Source: Porodaedalea pini
Lineage: Eukaryota > Basidiomycota > Agaricomycetes > Hymenochaetales > Hymenochaetaceae
Assembly (NCBI GenBank): GCA_002794775.1
Contig: NBAY01000018.1
Location: forward strand, 1 to 64,000
Direction: 5' to 3'
DNA: 64,000 bases
The notes under the pieces were generated by a model. That model had not been told where the DNA came from. It was given only the letters and a program-made list of their open reading frames with translations, and searched no databases. A program made the position numbers and the translations under genes. Shown piece by piece: positions 48,742 through 59,074 of the stretch; position 1 is the first letter of the stretch; the number at the start of each line of letters is the position of its first letter.

Positions 48742-49163
48742 TGTTAGGACTCGAACTTTTCCTTTCTTTTATTTTCCTTTTATCATTTCCTTTCTTTTAA
48801 TTGATCCTTCTCATTATATTTAATTGTCTTTTCAATCATTTCTCACACTCCCTCCACATGACCTTCATTTGTTCCATTCCGCTCATTTATGTAACTTTAG
48901 ATAATATAGTCCCATGGTCGCTGCTATAAGAGGTCTCAGGAATTGCATGAACTCCTTGTTCTGCTTTTTCTCTTACCTCCACGACGACCTAGGTGAGACT
49001 TGCTCCCCTTGTATTAGTTTAGACTGGTATTAATCCTCTTACCTCCGCGACGACCTAGCCTGAGTAAGCGTGTCCCAAGTATACGCTCGAGTATAGCACG
49101 TCCCAGACGATAGTCAGCTGAGGCCTGCCCAGTCCGAGTCGTCCCCTGGGCTCCCACCTAACA
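48742..49163 (+). repeat. Third LTR, 3' LTR of element 2
   Basis: 422 bp, TGTTAGGACTCG...CTAACA, recognisably related to the other LTRs. It keeps the self-primer sequence gttctgctttt at 48958-48968 about 33 bp after a TATA-like ctataag. Several CG positions of the other LTRs are TG or CA here. Confidence 0.9.
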
Positions 49164-50348
49164 TCACTACACTAAAGCAAGCACAGTAATTCTAGACATC
49201 CAAGTGGTGAAGGGAATCCCTATGCATATGATTCAGAGAGTCAGATATAACAAAAACAATACAAAGAAAGAAAGAAAGAAAGACACACTCAGAAGGCAAA
49301 CCCAAGTCAGGAGGGGACATGTGGACTTCTATAGAAACTTCCACCATAATTCTGATCACGATGTCAAAATGTGTGTGTAATAAGTAATCTGATGACTCAT
49401 ACCTTATACGTAATGGAACCTCATTAGATGGCTGGAGCAGTCTAGACCATAACTCAGCCAAGCGGTCATGCAGCATAGAGTGAAGAGCATTAATGTTTAG
49501 AAGATAGAGTGATGGCATGGCAGATTGCTGGTAATTAGTGAATATGAAGACAGAAACCAGTATTTAACAAGTACAATTTTCTCAATATTGTCAGTCCGTG
49601 CAGACGCATGCAAAGACGGAGTTGTTTTCAAGAACTCACTGAGTAATGGAAGCGCAGTCATGAATTCTCTGTCATTAGTGCTGATCCATAGAAGAAAAGA
49701 TCAGCCAAGCCATTTAGCAGACAAATGGAAGCACAAAGAAGGTTATGGAAGAATTAGAAGGTCAGGGAATGTTATAGAACCCCGATGGAATTGCATGGAA
49801 CAGTATAGATTATTGATGGAATATGTTAGAATATCAGAGAAGGTTCTAGAACTTAGTCACCATAGTTACCAAATCTATAAATATACCACTGTAGTCTATA
49901 TAAGGAGGGCCTAGCCCCCCCACAATATAACAATTTTACTTGTGATTTATTGTGTGATTAGTCTGACTTGTTTAGCAAGAGCTTAAGTGCAAGGCTTAAG
50001 CAACTAGCAAATTTACTGATCTTATTGTGTGTTAAGACTGACTCGTATAGTAAAGCTTAAGTAAGGGGCTTAAGCAACTAACGCAGTAGTTTAGCATTCA
50101 TTACGTATTACATTGATGTGTACTTAGCTTGAGCACCTGGCTTGAGCGCTTAGTGAAATTATCTGAGAAATCTGAGCTCTAGAAGATCTAGAGCTAACTG
50201 CTATCTGACACTTTAGAAACTAAATAACATACATCTCAGCCTCTCGACAACCTGAGAAGACGTTTGACTCAAGACAAGTCCAACTGACTCAGTGGAAATT
50301 GTGATTGTGAATATTACACTGTTTTATTTCATTACACTTTCCAGCACG
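49164..50348. other. Unassigned repeat-rich segment between Ty3 copies
   Basis: Not homologous to the Ty3 elements or, as far as I can see, to the LINE. It contains a (gaaa)n run near 49263-49282. From about 49823 (TGTTAGAATATC) it looks like part of an unrelated LTR: a TATATAAGG box near 49898, a short C-rich start region, and an end near 50338 (TTTCATTACA). Inside, a unit around attgtgtgattagtctgactt...gcttaagcaactag (from about 49951) is repeated imperfectly at about 50023, with a weaker third copy near 50110. The identity of the LTR is a guess. Confidence 0.35.
49951..50150 (+). repeat. Imperfect tandem repeat, period about 70-75 bp
   Basis: Two clear units share the core gtctgactNgt...agcttaagt...ggcttaagcaacta. 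A third, more diverged unit has acttagcttgagcacctggcttgagcgctta. It lies in the possible leader or R-U5 part of the unassigned LTR-like segment. Confidence 0.6.
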
Positions 50349-53300
50349 ACACCAGGTGGACCTTTTTCCATTGCTTGGGTAGCTTGAGCTTGTATGCGCT
50401 AGCTCCTACCTTGTCGGCGATCTCAAAGGGACCATACCACTTGTCAGCTAGTTTCTTCATCGGCGAATCTGTGCTGATGTTTCGCCCATCGAGGAAAACC
50501 TTGTCTCCAGCTTTGTATTCCACCGAAGTCCCTGCTGTCCGGTCATGGTAGCATTTCATGTCGTTCGCCGCCTTGACCAAGTTGTCCTTTGCAATGCGAT
50601 GAGTCTCCTTGATGTGCTTCATGAATTCTTCCGCCGACATGTTAGCAGATGAGGTTCATGTTGTGTCAAAGCTCAAGGGGTGACGTCCTGTGTTCACATA
50701 GAAGGGGGACATCTTTGTCACCGAGTGTTCACGGTTGTTGTACGTGAACTCCGCGAGGGGGAGCCAGTCCTTCCAGTCCAATTGACGATGGTTAACGAAG
50801 AGTTGAAGGTACTGTTCGAGCTCCTGGTTAACGTGTTCCATTTGACCATCCGTCTGTGGGTGATATGCCATTGATGGGTTGCCTTCGATGTGTAGGAGTT
50901 TGTATAGTTCCTTCATCATCGAAGTGTCAAATTGCGTGCCTCAGTCATGGATGATCTTCTTCGGCAAGCCATGGAGGCGGAAGATGTGGTCATGGTACAG
51001 CTGAGCCATGCCTTCTGCTGACAATTTTGTCATCGTTGGGATCACGTGCATCTGTTTCGAGAACCTATCAATGAAGATGCAGATCATGTTGTGCCCCTTG
51101 GAGTCCGGGAGCTCTCCGATGAGGTCGACCGTGACGATTTCCCAGGGGCCTTCAGGGACTGCATTTGGGTGGAGTGGCCTTGACCTTGATGCCCTCAGAG
51201 CCTTTGTTTGCTGACAGCGATCACACCCTCAGACATACGCCCGGACGTCAGAGAACATCGACGTCCACCAGAAGTCTCAACGGACAAGCTCCACCATTTT
51301 CGATGCTCCCAGATGTCCAGCCAGTACCGAGTCGTGACATTCCCGCAATACGGCTTCCTTCATCGTTGACGGCACGTACACCTTGCCCTTCATCTGCCAC
51401 AACCCGGCGACTTCTGTCATACCCGTCAGCCTTTCCGACTTGTCTTGCACCCTCTGCACGTCACCCACTCGTTCCAACACCTCATCACGTGATGTTCACA
51501 CCACCCTGCAGTTCAACCACTTCTCCTTGATGAACACAACACTCTCGTTGTCATCCTTGCCTTGGTCGTACCCAGCCTTGCGTGACAGCAGGTCGGCTTT
51601 GCCCATCATCTTCCCTGACTTGTGTTCAAGGTGGAAGTCGAATTCTTCGAGTTCGGTCCGCCAGTGAGCTTGACGATAGCTCAGCTTTTGCACCGACTTG
51701 AAGTAGGTGAGGTTTGCATGGTCAGACCAGATCTCGATCTTGTGACGGGCACCGAGGAGGTATTGTCGCCATTCCTTGAGCGCCGAAACTATCACGAGCA
51801 TCTCCTTGTCATAGATCTCGTAGTTTCATTCCGTGGGCAGGAGTGCCTCTGACCTGTAGGCAACCACCCTCCACTTGCCTTCCTGCTTCTGCAGCAACAC
51901 GCCACCAAGTGCAAAGTTCAACGAGTCTGCCTCGACGTGGAAAGAGCCCTCGTCGTTGGCAATGGCCAGGACTGGAGGTGAGCAGAGACATTGTCTCAGC
52001 TCCTCAAACACCTCCTGCTGTTCAGTCTCCCATACCCAGTCCTTCTTGCCCATCAGCGATGTCAGCGGGTGGACTACCTTGCTGTAGTCCTTGATGAACT
52101 GTCGCAGCCAGTTGCCCATGCCAAGGAATTGTTGCAGTTGTTTGAGGTTTCGTGGGACTGGCCAGTCTGCGATCGCCTCTGTCTTTGCTGGGTCAGCCCT
52201 GATTTCGCCATTGCCAACGATGTGGCCAAGGTATTTCATGGTCTTGGCGTTGAACTCACATTTTTCTGGCTTCAGGTACAGGCCATTCTCTCGCAAGATC
52301 TGAAGGACGCGCCTCGATGTCTTGATATGTTCCTCAAGAGTTTGTGAGAGAATGAGGATGTCGTCGAGGTAGACGATGATCAGGTTGTCATAGATCAGTC
52401 CCTTGAAGATGTGGTTGACGAAAGCTTGGAACGTCGCCGGTGCGTTGCAAAGACCAAAGAACATGACCATCGGTTCAAAGAGACCCATATTTGTGCAAAA
52501 GGCTGCCTTCCACTCATCGCCCTCATGGATCCGGACATTGTAGTATCCCCATCGGAGGTCAAGTTTGGTGATGAACTTTGCCTTCTTGACCTTGTCGACA
52601 AGTTTGTCGATGAGAGGGAGAGGATACTTGTTCTTGATCATACTGTCGTTGAGTTTACAGTAGTCCTGAATCAGGCGTAGGGACTTGTCAGCCTTTTTGA
52701 TGAAAAAGAAAGGCGACGCCATTGGCGAGATCGACTTTCATATGCGGCCTGACTTCAGGTTCTCTTCGAGGAAGTCCTTTAGCGACTGCTGTTCTGTCAG
52801 TGTCAGCGGATAGATCTTGCAGTCGCTAGGCTTGAAGTCAGGTTTCAGGTCGATGATGTGGTCCCAGGGGCAGTGTTCCAGTAGCTTCTCAAATCCCTTC
52901 TCCGAGAAGACATTGGTGTAGTCGTTGAGATATGCGGGCCAGGACGCCTTGTCCATTCGCACTTCTCTCACCCTCCTCATCTCTTCCACCATTTCCTTTT
53001 GGATCATGCACTCTTCTGGGCAGCGGGTGAATTCGATCAAACCTGCTTTCCAATCAATTTCCGGGTTGTGACGTCAAAGCCAGTCATAGCCAAGAAAGAT
53101 GTTCGACAATGCCAGGGACGTCGCCGCAAGGACGATCCTTTCCTTGTGATGTCCGATCATTAGCTCGATGTCGATGTATTTCTCGATCAAGCCAGCCTCA
53201 TTGTGTGTGCCATCTGCATTGAGTACCGCGAGGGGTCTGATGTAGCGTCTGGTTTCCAACCCGTATCGTTTGACAAACCTCACATTGATACACGATCCTG

Positions 53301-53598
53301 TACACCCCAAATCCACGAGGGCATGCACATCCACCTCTCTCATTTCACCCGCTACACTGTGTCTGATGTTCAGGAGGAGGTCCATCTGGCATCTGCCAGT
53401 TCCCCTCATGAACAGTTGATTGTGCTCGTCCTTTTCATTCACACCAGTGGGGGCATCGTAATCAGAAAAGTCATCGACGTTGTTTGTATCTAAGTATTGT
53501 ACAGACGGTTGACTATATTTTATCGAGTCCGAATCCAAAACCCCTTGTTCTTCCCGGTCAGTTACCCCGATGGCTACGCCTGACCACTCGCAAAATCC
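50349..53598 (-). pseudogene. pol of element 3, truncated and broken by stops
   Basis: Protease (HALVDLGCTGSCINVRF, in which the catalytic DSG has become DLG), RT ([15 protein letters not shown]), RNase H (FHVEADSLNFALGGVLLQKQ) and integrase (TDGQMEHVNQELEQYLQLF). Stops include TGA at 52738-52740, 51277-51279 and others near 50655 and 50940. The DLG change would by itself inactivate the protease. The last codons before the break are fused to unrelated sequence. Confidence 0.88.
53556..53598 (-). promoter_or_regulatory. gag/pol overlap of element 3 with conserved stem
   Basis: Same layout as in element 1: heptamer position GGATTTT (53598-53592), 6-nt spacer, then GGTCAG and CTGACC arms. The stem is unchanged, but the slippery GGG has become GGA, which should weaken tandem slippage. 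The pol frame is again -1 and open across the overlap. Confidence 0.5.
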
Positions 53599-54824
53599 TG
53601 CGAGTCGACGACCTCTTCGTCATTGCCGTCCTCCTCCACATAGTCCTCCACGGTTGCCTTCCGAGTGTCTACGACTTCCTCGAAGGCCGATTCCTTCATT
53701 GCACCCAGCTCGTCTGTGAGAAGACGACACTCACCTGGCGCCATCATCTGCAGCATGCACTGCACGATCATCTTCCCTTGCGGGCACATGTCCTTGAAGT
53801 GGCCAAGTTTGCCACAGATCCAGCATGCCCTCCTCCATTGTGCCTCGTTCATCGAGACGTCCATCAGCTGGCCGGTACCTCCGAAAGTGATGCCAGTTGC
53901 ATCACGCTTATCGACATGCAGGGCTGCGATCTGTCGATGAGCTGGGGGTGCCTGTTGCTGCTGGCGTGGCAGAAGTGGGAATGCATGACCTTGTTGGATC
54001 ACGCGGATCTGTTGTTCGCCACGATCGATCTCAATGGCCTTCTTCTTCCAGTCGTCGTATGTTGTCAGGACCGGCGTTGACCTCAACACCCCTCGGACCA
54101 CCTCGATGTTCATTGCATGCTTTAGGCGGTTGCAGATAATGCTGTCGTCCGTCAGTCCTGCTCTCGTGATGACGACGTCGAGCTTCTGGAAAAACTTGTC
54201 GGCGGTGAGGTCCTTCTGAACCTTGGTTTGGAATTCCGCTAGCGCTTTTTCCTTCCGGTTCGGGTCATCAAACGAGGCGTCTAGGCGCTCTTGGAACCTT
54301 GTCCAACTGTCGGTGAAGGTCACAATTCCCGCTGTCGTTGACTCCTCCACATAGTTTTGCGCCCACATCGCTGCATTGCTACCCTTTAGGTAGGAGAGAG
54401 CGATGTAGATCTTGCTTTCAGACGTTGGGTACTGGCTCAGGTTTGCCAAGACAAAGAGGAGGACCTCACATTTGAAGTCCAGGTAGTTGTCACCGCCAGT
54501 GAATTCACGTGGCCAGGTGACGTCGATGCTGGGGGTCAGGGGATTAGCTGCCGTGACCGGTGCCAGGGCATTGTTCACCTGATGGGCGAAGGCATTTGCG
54601 ATGATGGCCGTGATCTGCTCCATCTGTTGCTGACTGAAACCTCCTGCTGACATTGCGAGTTCGGGCGTGGGCGTCGAAGGTTCAGGAGGGGTTGGTGGTG
54701 AAAGATCTCTACGAGTCTTGCGGTAAGGTCCTGGAGTCGGTGGTAAGTTGACAGTAGATGTTGACAGTGCAGGTGACAATGGGATGGCTGGGGGCCACCT
54801 AGCTCTCCTTCCTTCTTCGTTCAT
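53574..54824 (-). CDS. gag of element 3, long open frame
   Basis: About 416 codons without a stop. The first Met is at 54822-54824, but conserved frame continues upstream as far as a TGA, where element 1 has a sense codon. So the native start was probably further 5' and the gene may itself be damaged there. It contains SIDVTWPREFTGGDNYLDF and the CCHC knuckle CWICGKLGHFKDMC. It ends ASGQA, overlapping the pol frame. Confidence 0.8.
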   Translation of the reverse strand: MNEEGRRARWPPAIPLSPALSTSTVNLPPTPGPYRKTRRDLSPPTPPEPSTPTPELAMSAGGFSQQQMEQITAIIANAFAHQVNNALAPVTAANPLTPSIDVTWPREFTGGDNYLDFKCEVLLFVLANLSQYPTSESKIYIALSYLKGSNAAMWAQNYVEESTTAGIVTFTDSWTRFQERLDASFDDPNRKEKALAEFQTKVQKDLTADKFFQKLDVVITRAGLTDDSIICNRLKHAMNIEVVRGVLRSTPVLTTYDDWKKKAIEIDRGEQQIRVIQQGHAFPLLPRQQQQAPPAHRQIAALHVDKRDATGITFGGTGQLMDVSMNEAQWRRACWICGKLGHFKDMCPQGKMIVQCMLQMMAPGECRLLTDELGAMKESAFEEVVDTRKATVEDYVEEDGNDEEVVDSQDFASGQA

Positions 54825-55351
54825 CAAATACCAGCTACGCCGGATCTCACTCCACCAGATGTCGTATGTAACACCGCTATTGTTGGTCGCGACATAACTT
54901 GGTCAGTCTGGATCCCAATGGGCTGATGCAGGGAGGGCCCATTGCTGTTCATCGGTGAGATCTATCTTGATGACGGGGGAGGGACAGGGATCGGTTGTGC
55001 ATTCAATCCGGGGTTACGCCAACATTGAACGGGTTCATCGGCGAGGTTGATGATGAGGCAGAAAGACGTGGCAGAGATAACAATCGACAACGATGTTGAC
55101 GACTGAACATGTAATGTCACCCATGTCCAGGTTAAGTGGCTCCTCCACCAAAGGGAAATGCGGAGAGCCAGGGTCGGGAAAAGTCGGTTGCGAAGTTTAT
55201 GTAATACACAAACATCCAAAAACGTCCGGGCAGGGTTGAGGGTTGTCGTTTAGGGGGTTTACACATCAAGTCCATCAAGGGGAGTGCTCCTCTAGGCTGA
55301 GTGAAGGTGAGTCGACAGCGACGACGTACGCTGGGGATGAGCCTGGGTGGG

Positions 55352-55362
55352 GTTCTGCTTTT
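55352..55362 (-). other. Self-priming type primer-binding site of element 3
   Basis: On the minus strand AAAAGCAGAAC, one base inside the LTR edge. It is perfectly complementary to GTTCTGCTTTT at 55590-55580 in the same LTR, which lies about 35 bp after a TATATAG box (near 55620). Confidence 0.65.
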
Positions 55363-55363
55363 A

Positions 55364-55850
55364 TGTTAGGTGGAAGTCTGGGTGGAACTCAGACTAGGCA
55401 ACCTCAACGTGCGGCACCTGACGGTGACGTGGACATTGTCTGAGACGGGCTGTATCTCGAACGCGAAGTTCAGGCAGCGGGTTTACTCAGACTGGACGAC
55501 GTGGAGGTAAGAGGATTAATACAAGTCTAACTAATACAAGGGGGGATGGGTCTCACCTGGACGACGTGGAGGTAAGAGGAAAAGCAGAACGGGGGGCTTC
55601 TGTGATTCCACCTTCCTCTATATAGCATCATCCACGGGATTGTATTATCTAAGTACTGTATAGTTTATGTAACTAGGAATGGAACGAATGAAGGTTGGGT
55701 CGTACTAAGTGAGTGTGGAAATGATCATGTATGACATAAGCATGGGAAAGGATTATGAAAGAAGGTTAAATATAATGGAAAGGAGCGATTAAAAGAAAAG
55801 AAATGGTAAAAAGGAAAAGAAAAGAAAAGGTGAAGGTTCAAGTCCTAACA
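55364..55850 (-). repeat. 5' LTR of element 3
   Basis: 487 bp, TGTTAGGACTTG...CTAACA on the minus strand. Much closer in length and sequence to the solo LTR at 56934 than to the LTRs of elements 1 and 2. It interrupts LINE ORF2 immediately after the codons for the endonuclease start. Confidence 0.92.
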
Positions 55851-56002
55851 GAAGGGACAATGGTCACGATGGTGGGAATCTCCTGTAAACAAATAATGTT
55901 GAGGCAAAGGTTGCCGCTTTGAAAGAGAGACTTGAAAAGTAGGTCAGTAGTGGGTTCCGATCGACAAACATTCAAAGAGAAGATGGATAGTACTGCAGTC
56001 AT
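55851..56002 (-). pseudogene. LINE ORF2, endonuclease N-terminus only
   Basis: The ATG (56002-56000) overlaps the ORF1 stop as TAATG. About 50 codons follow in frame: MTAVLSIFSLNVCRSEPTTD, then CLNIICLQEIPT, where LQE fits the catalytic Glu motif of the exonuclease-endonuclease-phosphatase domain of LINEs. The frame is cut by the Ty3 LTR at 55850. Confidence 0.65.
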
Positions 56003-58731
56003 TAAAAGGGAGGTCGATAATTTCGATGGGCTGGACAGGCGGAAGACCTGGTGTTATGGTCACCTTGGCAGTTGATGCAGTGCACAAAATGCTGGCACGT
56101 GAGGTTGTTGGTGGCGGTGCAGGGCGCACATTTGGCTACATGTACTGCAGTGCGATGTGGCTCAGAGCAAATGGCGCAGCACGCCACTGAGCGGCATTTA
56201 GTCGAAGGATGTCCCAGGCGATGGCAGTTATCGCATTGGGAGATAGTTGGACGAGCACGCATCTCTTTGAGGCGCCTAATGACACCAAAAATCGGGAGGT
56301 TGCGGTTGTTATGGAGGAAGAAATGATCGAATGCTAGGCGATTAGTGTCTTTTAGGATGATAGAGACGTTACAGAAATCCAAGGTGTTTAGGCGCTCAAT
56401 TGACGCCATGAAACGAGAGGGATAGAGGAATTCCTGGTTGGCAAACTGGCGAAGAGATGACAATTCCTCCATCAAATCACGTTTGGTGTAAAGGGTGTTA
56501 GTGTCTTTGTCGAATACCGGGACGGCTGGTAAAATGAGTTTGAACTGTGGAGAGGGAGTAAACACCTTTGCGCCATTAATGTTTATAATGCGGTTAAGGA
56601 GGGAAGAGAGAGAAAAGAAGGTGGAGTCAAAATCGGGGCAAATGTTAGTGAATGAGATACAAAGATTGCCGTTAGAGGTATACTCGACATTGAGAATGAT
56701 GAGATGCTTAAAGTCTATTGAGCCTTTAAGGCCAGAACAAACAGTATTTTTATGGAGTTAGGGAGAGGTCGAACAGCAAGGTTGTCAGGGAGGGAGAAAT
56801 AGATGTGCTTGACGTTATGGATGCACATATTGACCGAGCCATTGGCCCAATTCATAGGTATGGTACTGACCTCCCCGTCAGGGTGGTCTGCGGTAGGCTT
56901 CGAGACTTTAGTAGGAATCTGCTTGGGCTTCTTTGTTAGGACTCAAACTTTCACCTTTTCTTTTATTTTCCCTTCTTACCACTTCCTTTCTTTTAACCCG
57001 CTCCTTTCCATTATATTTAACCTTCCTTCATAATCATTTCCCATTCTTACGTCATACACGATCATTCCCACACTCACTTAGTACGACCCAACCTTCATTC
57101 GTTCCATTCCTAGTTATGTAAACTATACAGCACTTAGATAATACAATCCCACAGACGACACTATATAGAGGAAGGTGGAATTGCAGAAGCCCCCTGTTCT
57201 GCTTTTCCTCTTACCTCCACGTCGTCCAGGTGAGACCCGTCCCTCCTGTATTAGTTAGACTTGTATTAATCCTCTTACCTCCACGTCGTCCAGTCTGAGT
57301 AAACCCGCTGCCCGAACTTCGCGTTCGAGATACAGCCCGTCCCAGACAACGTCCGCATCACCGTCAGGTGCCGCGCATTGAGGTTGCCTAGTCTGAGTTC
57401 CACCCAGACTTCCGTCTAACATTCTTCTGAGCAGCCCTAGCGTATGTAACAGTGGTGTATCTGTCTTTGTCCATACCAACTGACTGGATGGGTGGTGTAT
57501 ATATGGTGGTGGCAAGGCCTGGGCGAGGAGCATTATGTTTGGAATGCATGTAGCCATCGGGTGCATGAATCGTTCCTTGTGTATCCATTCTATAGCCAGA
57601 TGTTGGAATGCGAGTTTTGGCCATGGCTTCAGCGTAGTTGGTGTGTCCACCTTTGGGGGTGGGTACATGTTGTTTGATTACTGGCGGAGGAGGGGGGAAA
57701 CATGGGTCATGAGTGAAGTTGGCACTGAGTGGTTCCAGTAAATATTTCTTATCTGTGGGAGCGTTAGACGAAAAGGATACTTTGGGTTTAGAGGTGTTTT
57801 GTGCCTGTTTTTCAAGTTTGTTAGTTTTCTCAGTTAAAGACAATACCATAGATACGAGAGGAGAAATGGAATGGGACATATTGGTAAGTTCATCAAAGAT
57901 ATGTTCGTCGCACATATCCTGAGGGCTGCAATAAATATTGTCGAAAACATTTTTGCAATAAGGGGAGTGAATCTTAAAGGAAGTCTGGAATGCGTTAAGA
58001 GAGGTGTTAGCATAATTCTCACACTGAGTTTCCTTGTCAAACATGTTTGAATGATTGATCCAGAAGCAAAGAGAAGAGGCAATGCTGGCCATATAGCGGC
58101 CCATGCGATGGGGATCATTGTAGAATGGCATCTCGGACTTCCAGAGATCTTGATTGATAAAAGTGCGGAGGTCGCGGACCGACTCTTCGGCGAGTTGAAG
58201 GGATTTTTTATTGACTTCATCGGAGATAGCCGGATCCTCATCCTCGATATCGATGGGGTGGTTGTCGAGCTGAGGGGGTTGTGTATCCACATACAGGTCG
58301 TCGTCGGTGTCCATGGCGTCCTTGTCGTCAGGGATTTGGCCAATAGTAGCGGGATTGCTTGGGGCCTCGCGCGCTTGGTGTTCGTCCTCGGATGGGGATC
58401 GTTTGAGAGAGGTCAGGGATGGAATATCTGGAGTGGGAGGGAGGTCTCCCTGTTTGCGAAGGGCGGCGGCATGGTTGTCCGCTGCGGTATCGGGTGACCA
58501 TTTAGCGATGTTACTCGCTGCATAGTCGCATACTGTCGAATCATGGTTGTATGTCGAGTCGCGTCCGCATTGTTTGCAGAGCTTTGCCGCGCCAGAGACA
58601 CATGAGCGACTGTGATGAGGGAGTTCGTATTTGCACTCGTCACATTTAGTCGGGTCCTTAATGTTGCCTAAAGACCTGAGCGATTTGGTTCTATGGAGAG
58701 TAGACGGCTTCGGATTGGGGGTCGGAGCCAT
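56002..58731 (-). pseudogene. LINE ORF1 (gag-like), split by a solo LTR and a frameshift
   Basis: Start ATG 58731-58729 (MAPTPNPKPSTLHRTKSLRS). The N-terminus has two Cys-rich knuckles (KCDECKYELPHHSRSC and KLCKQCGRDSTYNHDSTVC). The middle is Pro/Asp-rich (DKDAMDTDDDLYVD). The frame enters the solo LTR at 57421 and resumes after it (KPKQIPTKVSKPTADHPDGE). A 1-nt shift near 56760 is needed to continue into the C-terminal part. That part carries CCHC-like knuckles CDNCHRLGHPSTKC, CAICSEPHRTAVHVAKC and CINCQGDHNTRSSAC and ends RNYRPPF. RNA-binding ORF1 proteins of fungal LINEs have this knuckle arrangement. The original protein was about 750 residues. Confidence 0.75.
56934..57421 (+). mobile_element. 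Solo LTR with 5-bp target-site duplication, inside LINE ORF1
   Basis: 488 bp, TGTTAGGACTC...CTAACA, flanked on both sides by TTCTT (56929-56933 and 57422-57426). TATA box ctatatagag near 57161; self-primer sequence gttctgctttt at 57196-57206. Closely similar to the LTR of element 3 in opposite orientation. Removing the LTR and one TTCTT restores the LINE reading frame (AQKKPKQIPTK). Confidence 0.93.
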
Positions 58732-59074
58732 CGTTAGAGACAAGAGGTTGCAGCGATAAAGTCTTTTCCACGGTCTGGATGATGGTGGTAAGAGTTCAAA
58801 GTGATATGAAGGTAACAGCTGCAGTGCTACCTTGTCAATTCAATGCCTCAGATTCTCCCTCCAGCATACGAGTCTTTCGACGCAAATACTATTGTTATCA
58901 GTCAAAGTTAATTCTACGTGTTTGTATCCGATATCTGACACAATGAACGACATTTTCCCCCAAAAAGAACAAGGATGGACAAAGAACACCGCAGTATTAG
59001 TGATGCTTAATGAGTGAGCTGGTGAAAGGATGTCAGCTATTTGTCCCGCTAATCCACCGTCTCTTGGAGAGGGA
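58732..59074. other. Border of LINE and the MYND gene; no gene seen
   Basis: 343 bp containing probable LINE 5' UTR sequence and the 3' UTR of the MYND protein gene. No clear boundary or target-site duplication could be read. Confidence 0.4.

Larger units (their letters stand above)
45728..49163 (+). mobile_element. 5'-truncated tandem Ty3/Gypsy copy (element 2)
   Basis: Starts in the spacer between protease and reverse transcriptase, at the point equivalent to about 42310 in element 1, and runs through RT, RNase H, integrase and chromodomain to a polypurine tract and a third LTR (48742-49163). PBS, leader, gag and protease are absent. It is clearly the same family as element 1, but its LTR is more diverged (422 vs 413 bp). 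The LTR-internal-LTR-truncated internal-LTR layout suggests unequal recombination through an LTR plus deletion. Confidence 0.9.
50349..55850 (-). mobile_element. Inverted Ty3/Gypsy chromovirus (element 3), 3' truncated
   Basis: On the minus strand: 5' LTR (55850 to 55364), PBS (55362 to 55352), leader, gag, -1 overlap, protease, RT, RNase H and integrase. Homology stops near 50350 inside the integrase C-terminus (WKKVHLV), so the chromodomain, polypurine tract and 3' LTR are missing. Its LTR (487 bp) is longer than those of elements 1 and 2, and its gag is clearly diverged, so it represents a sister subfamily. Its 5' LTR abuts LINE ORF2 sequence at 55851. Confidence 0.92.

Noticed and set aside
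39484..49163. Target-site duplication for the three-LTR tandem
   Set aside because: Flanks are agaga on the left, agatg after the second LTR and tcact after the third. None match, so no intact duplication can be claimed.
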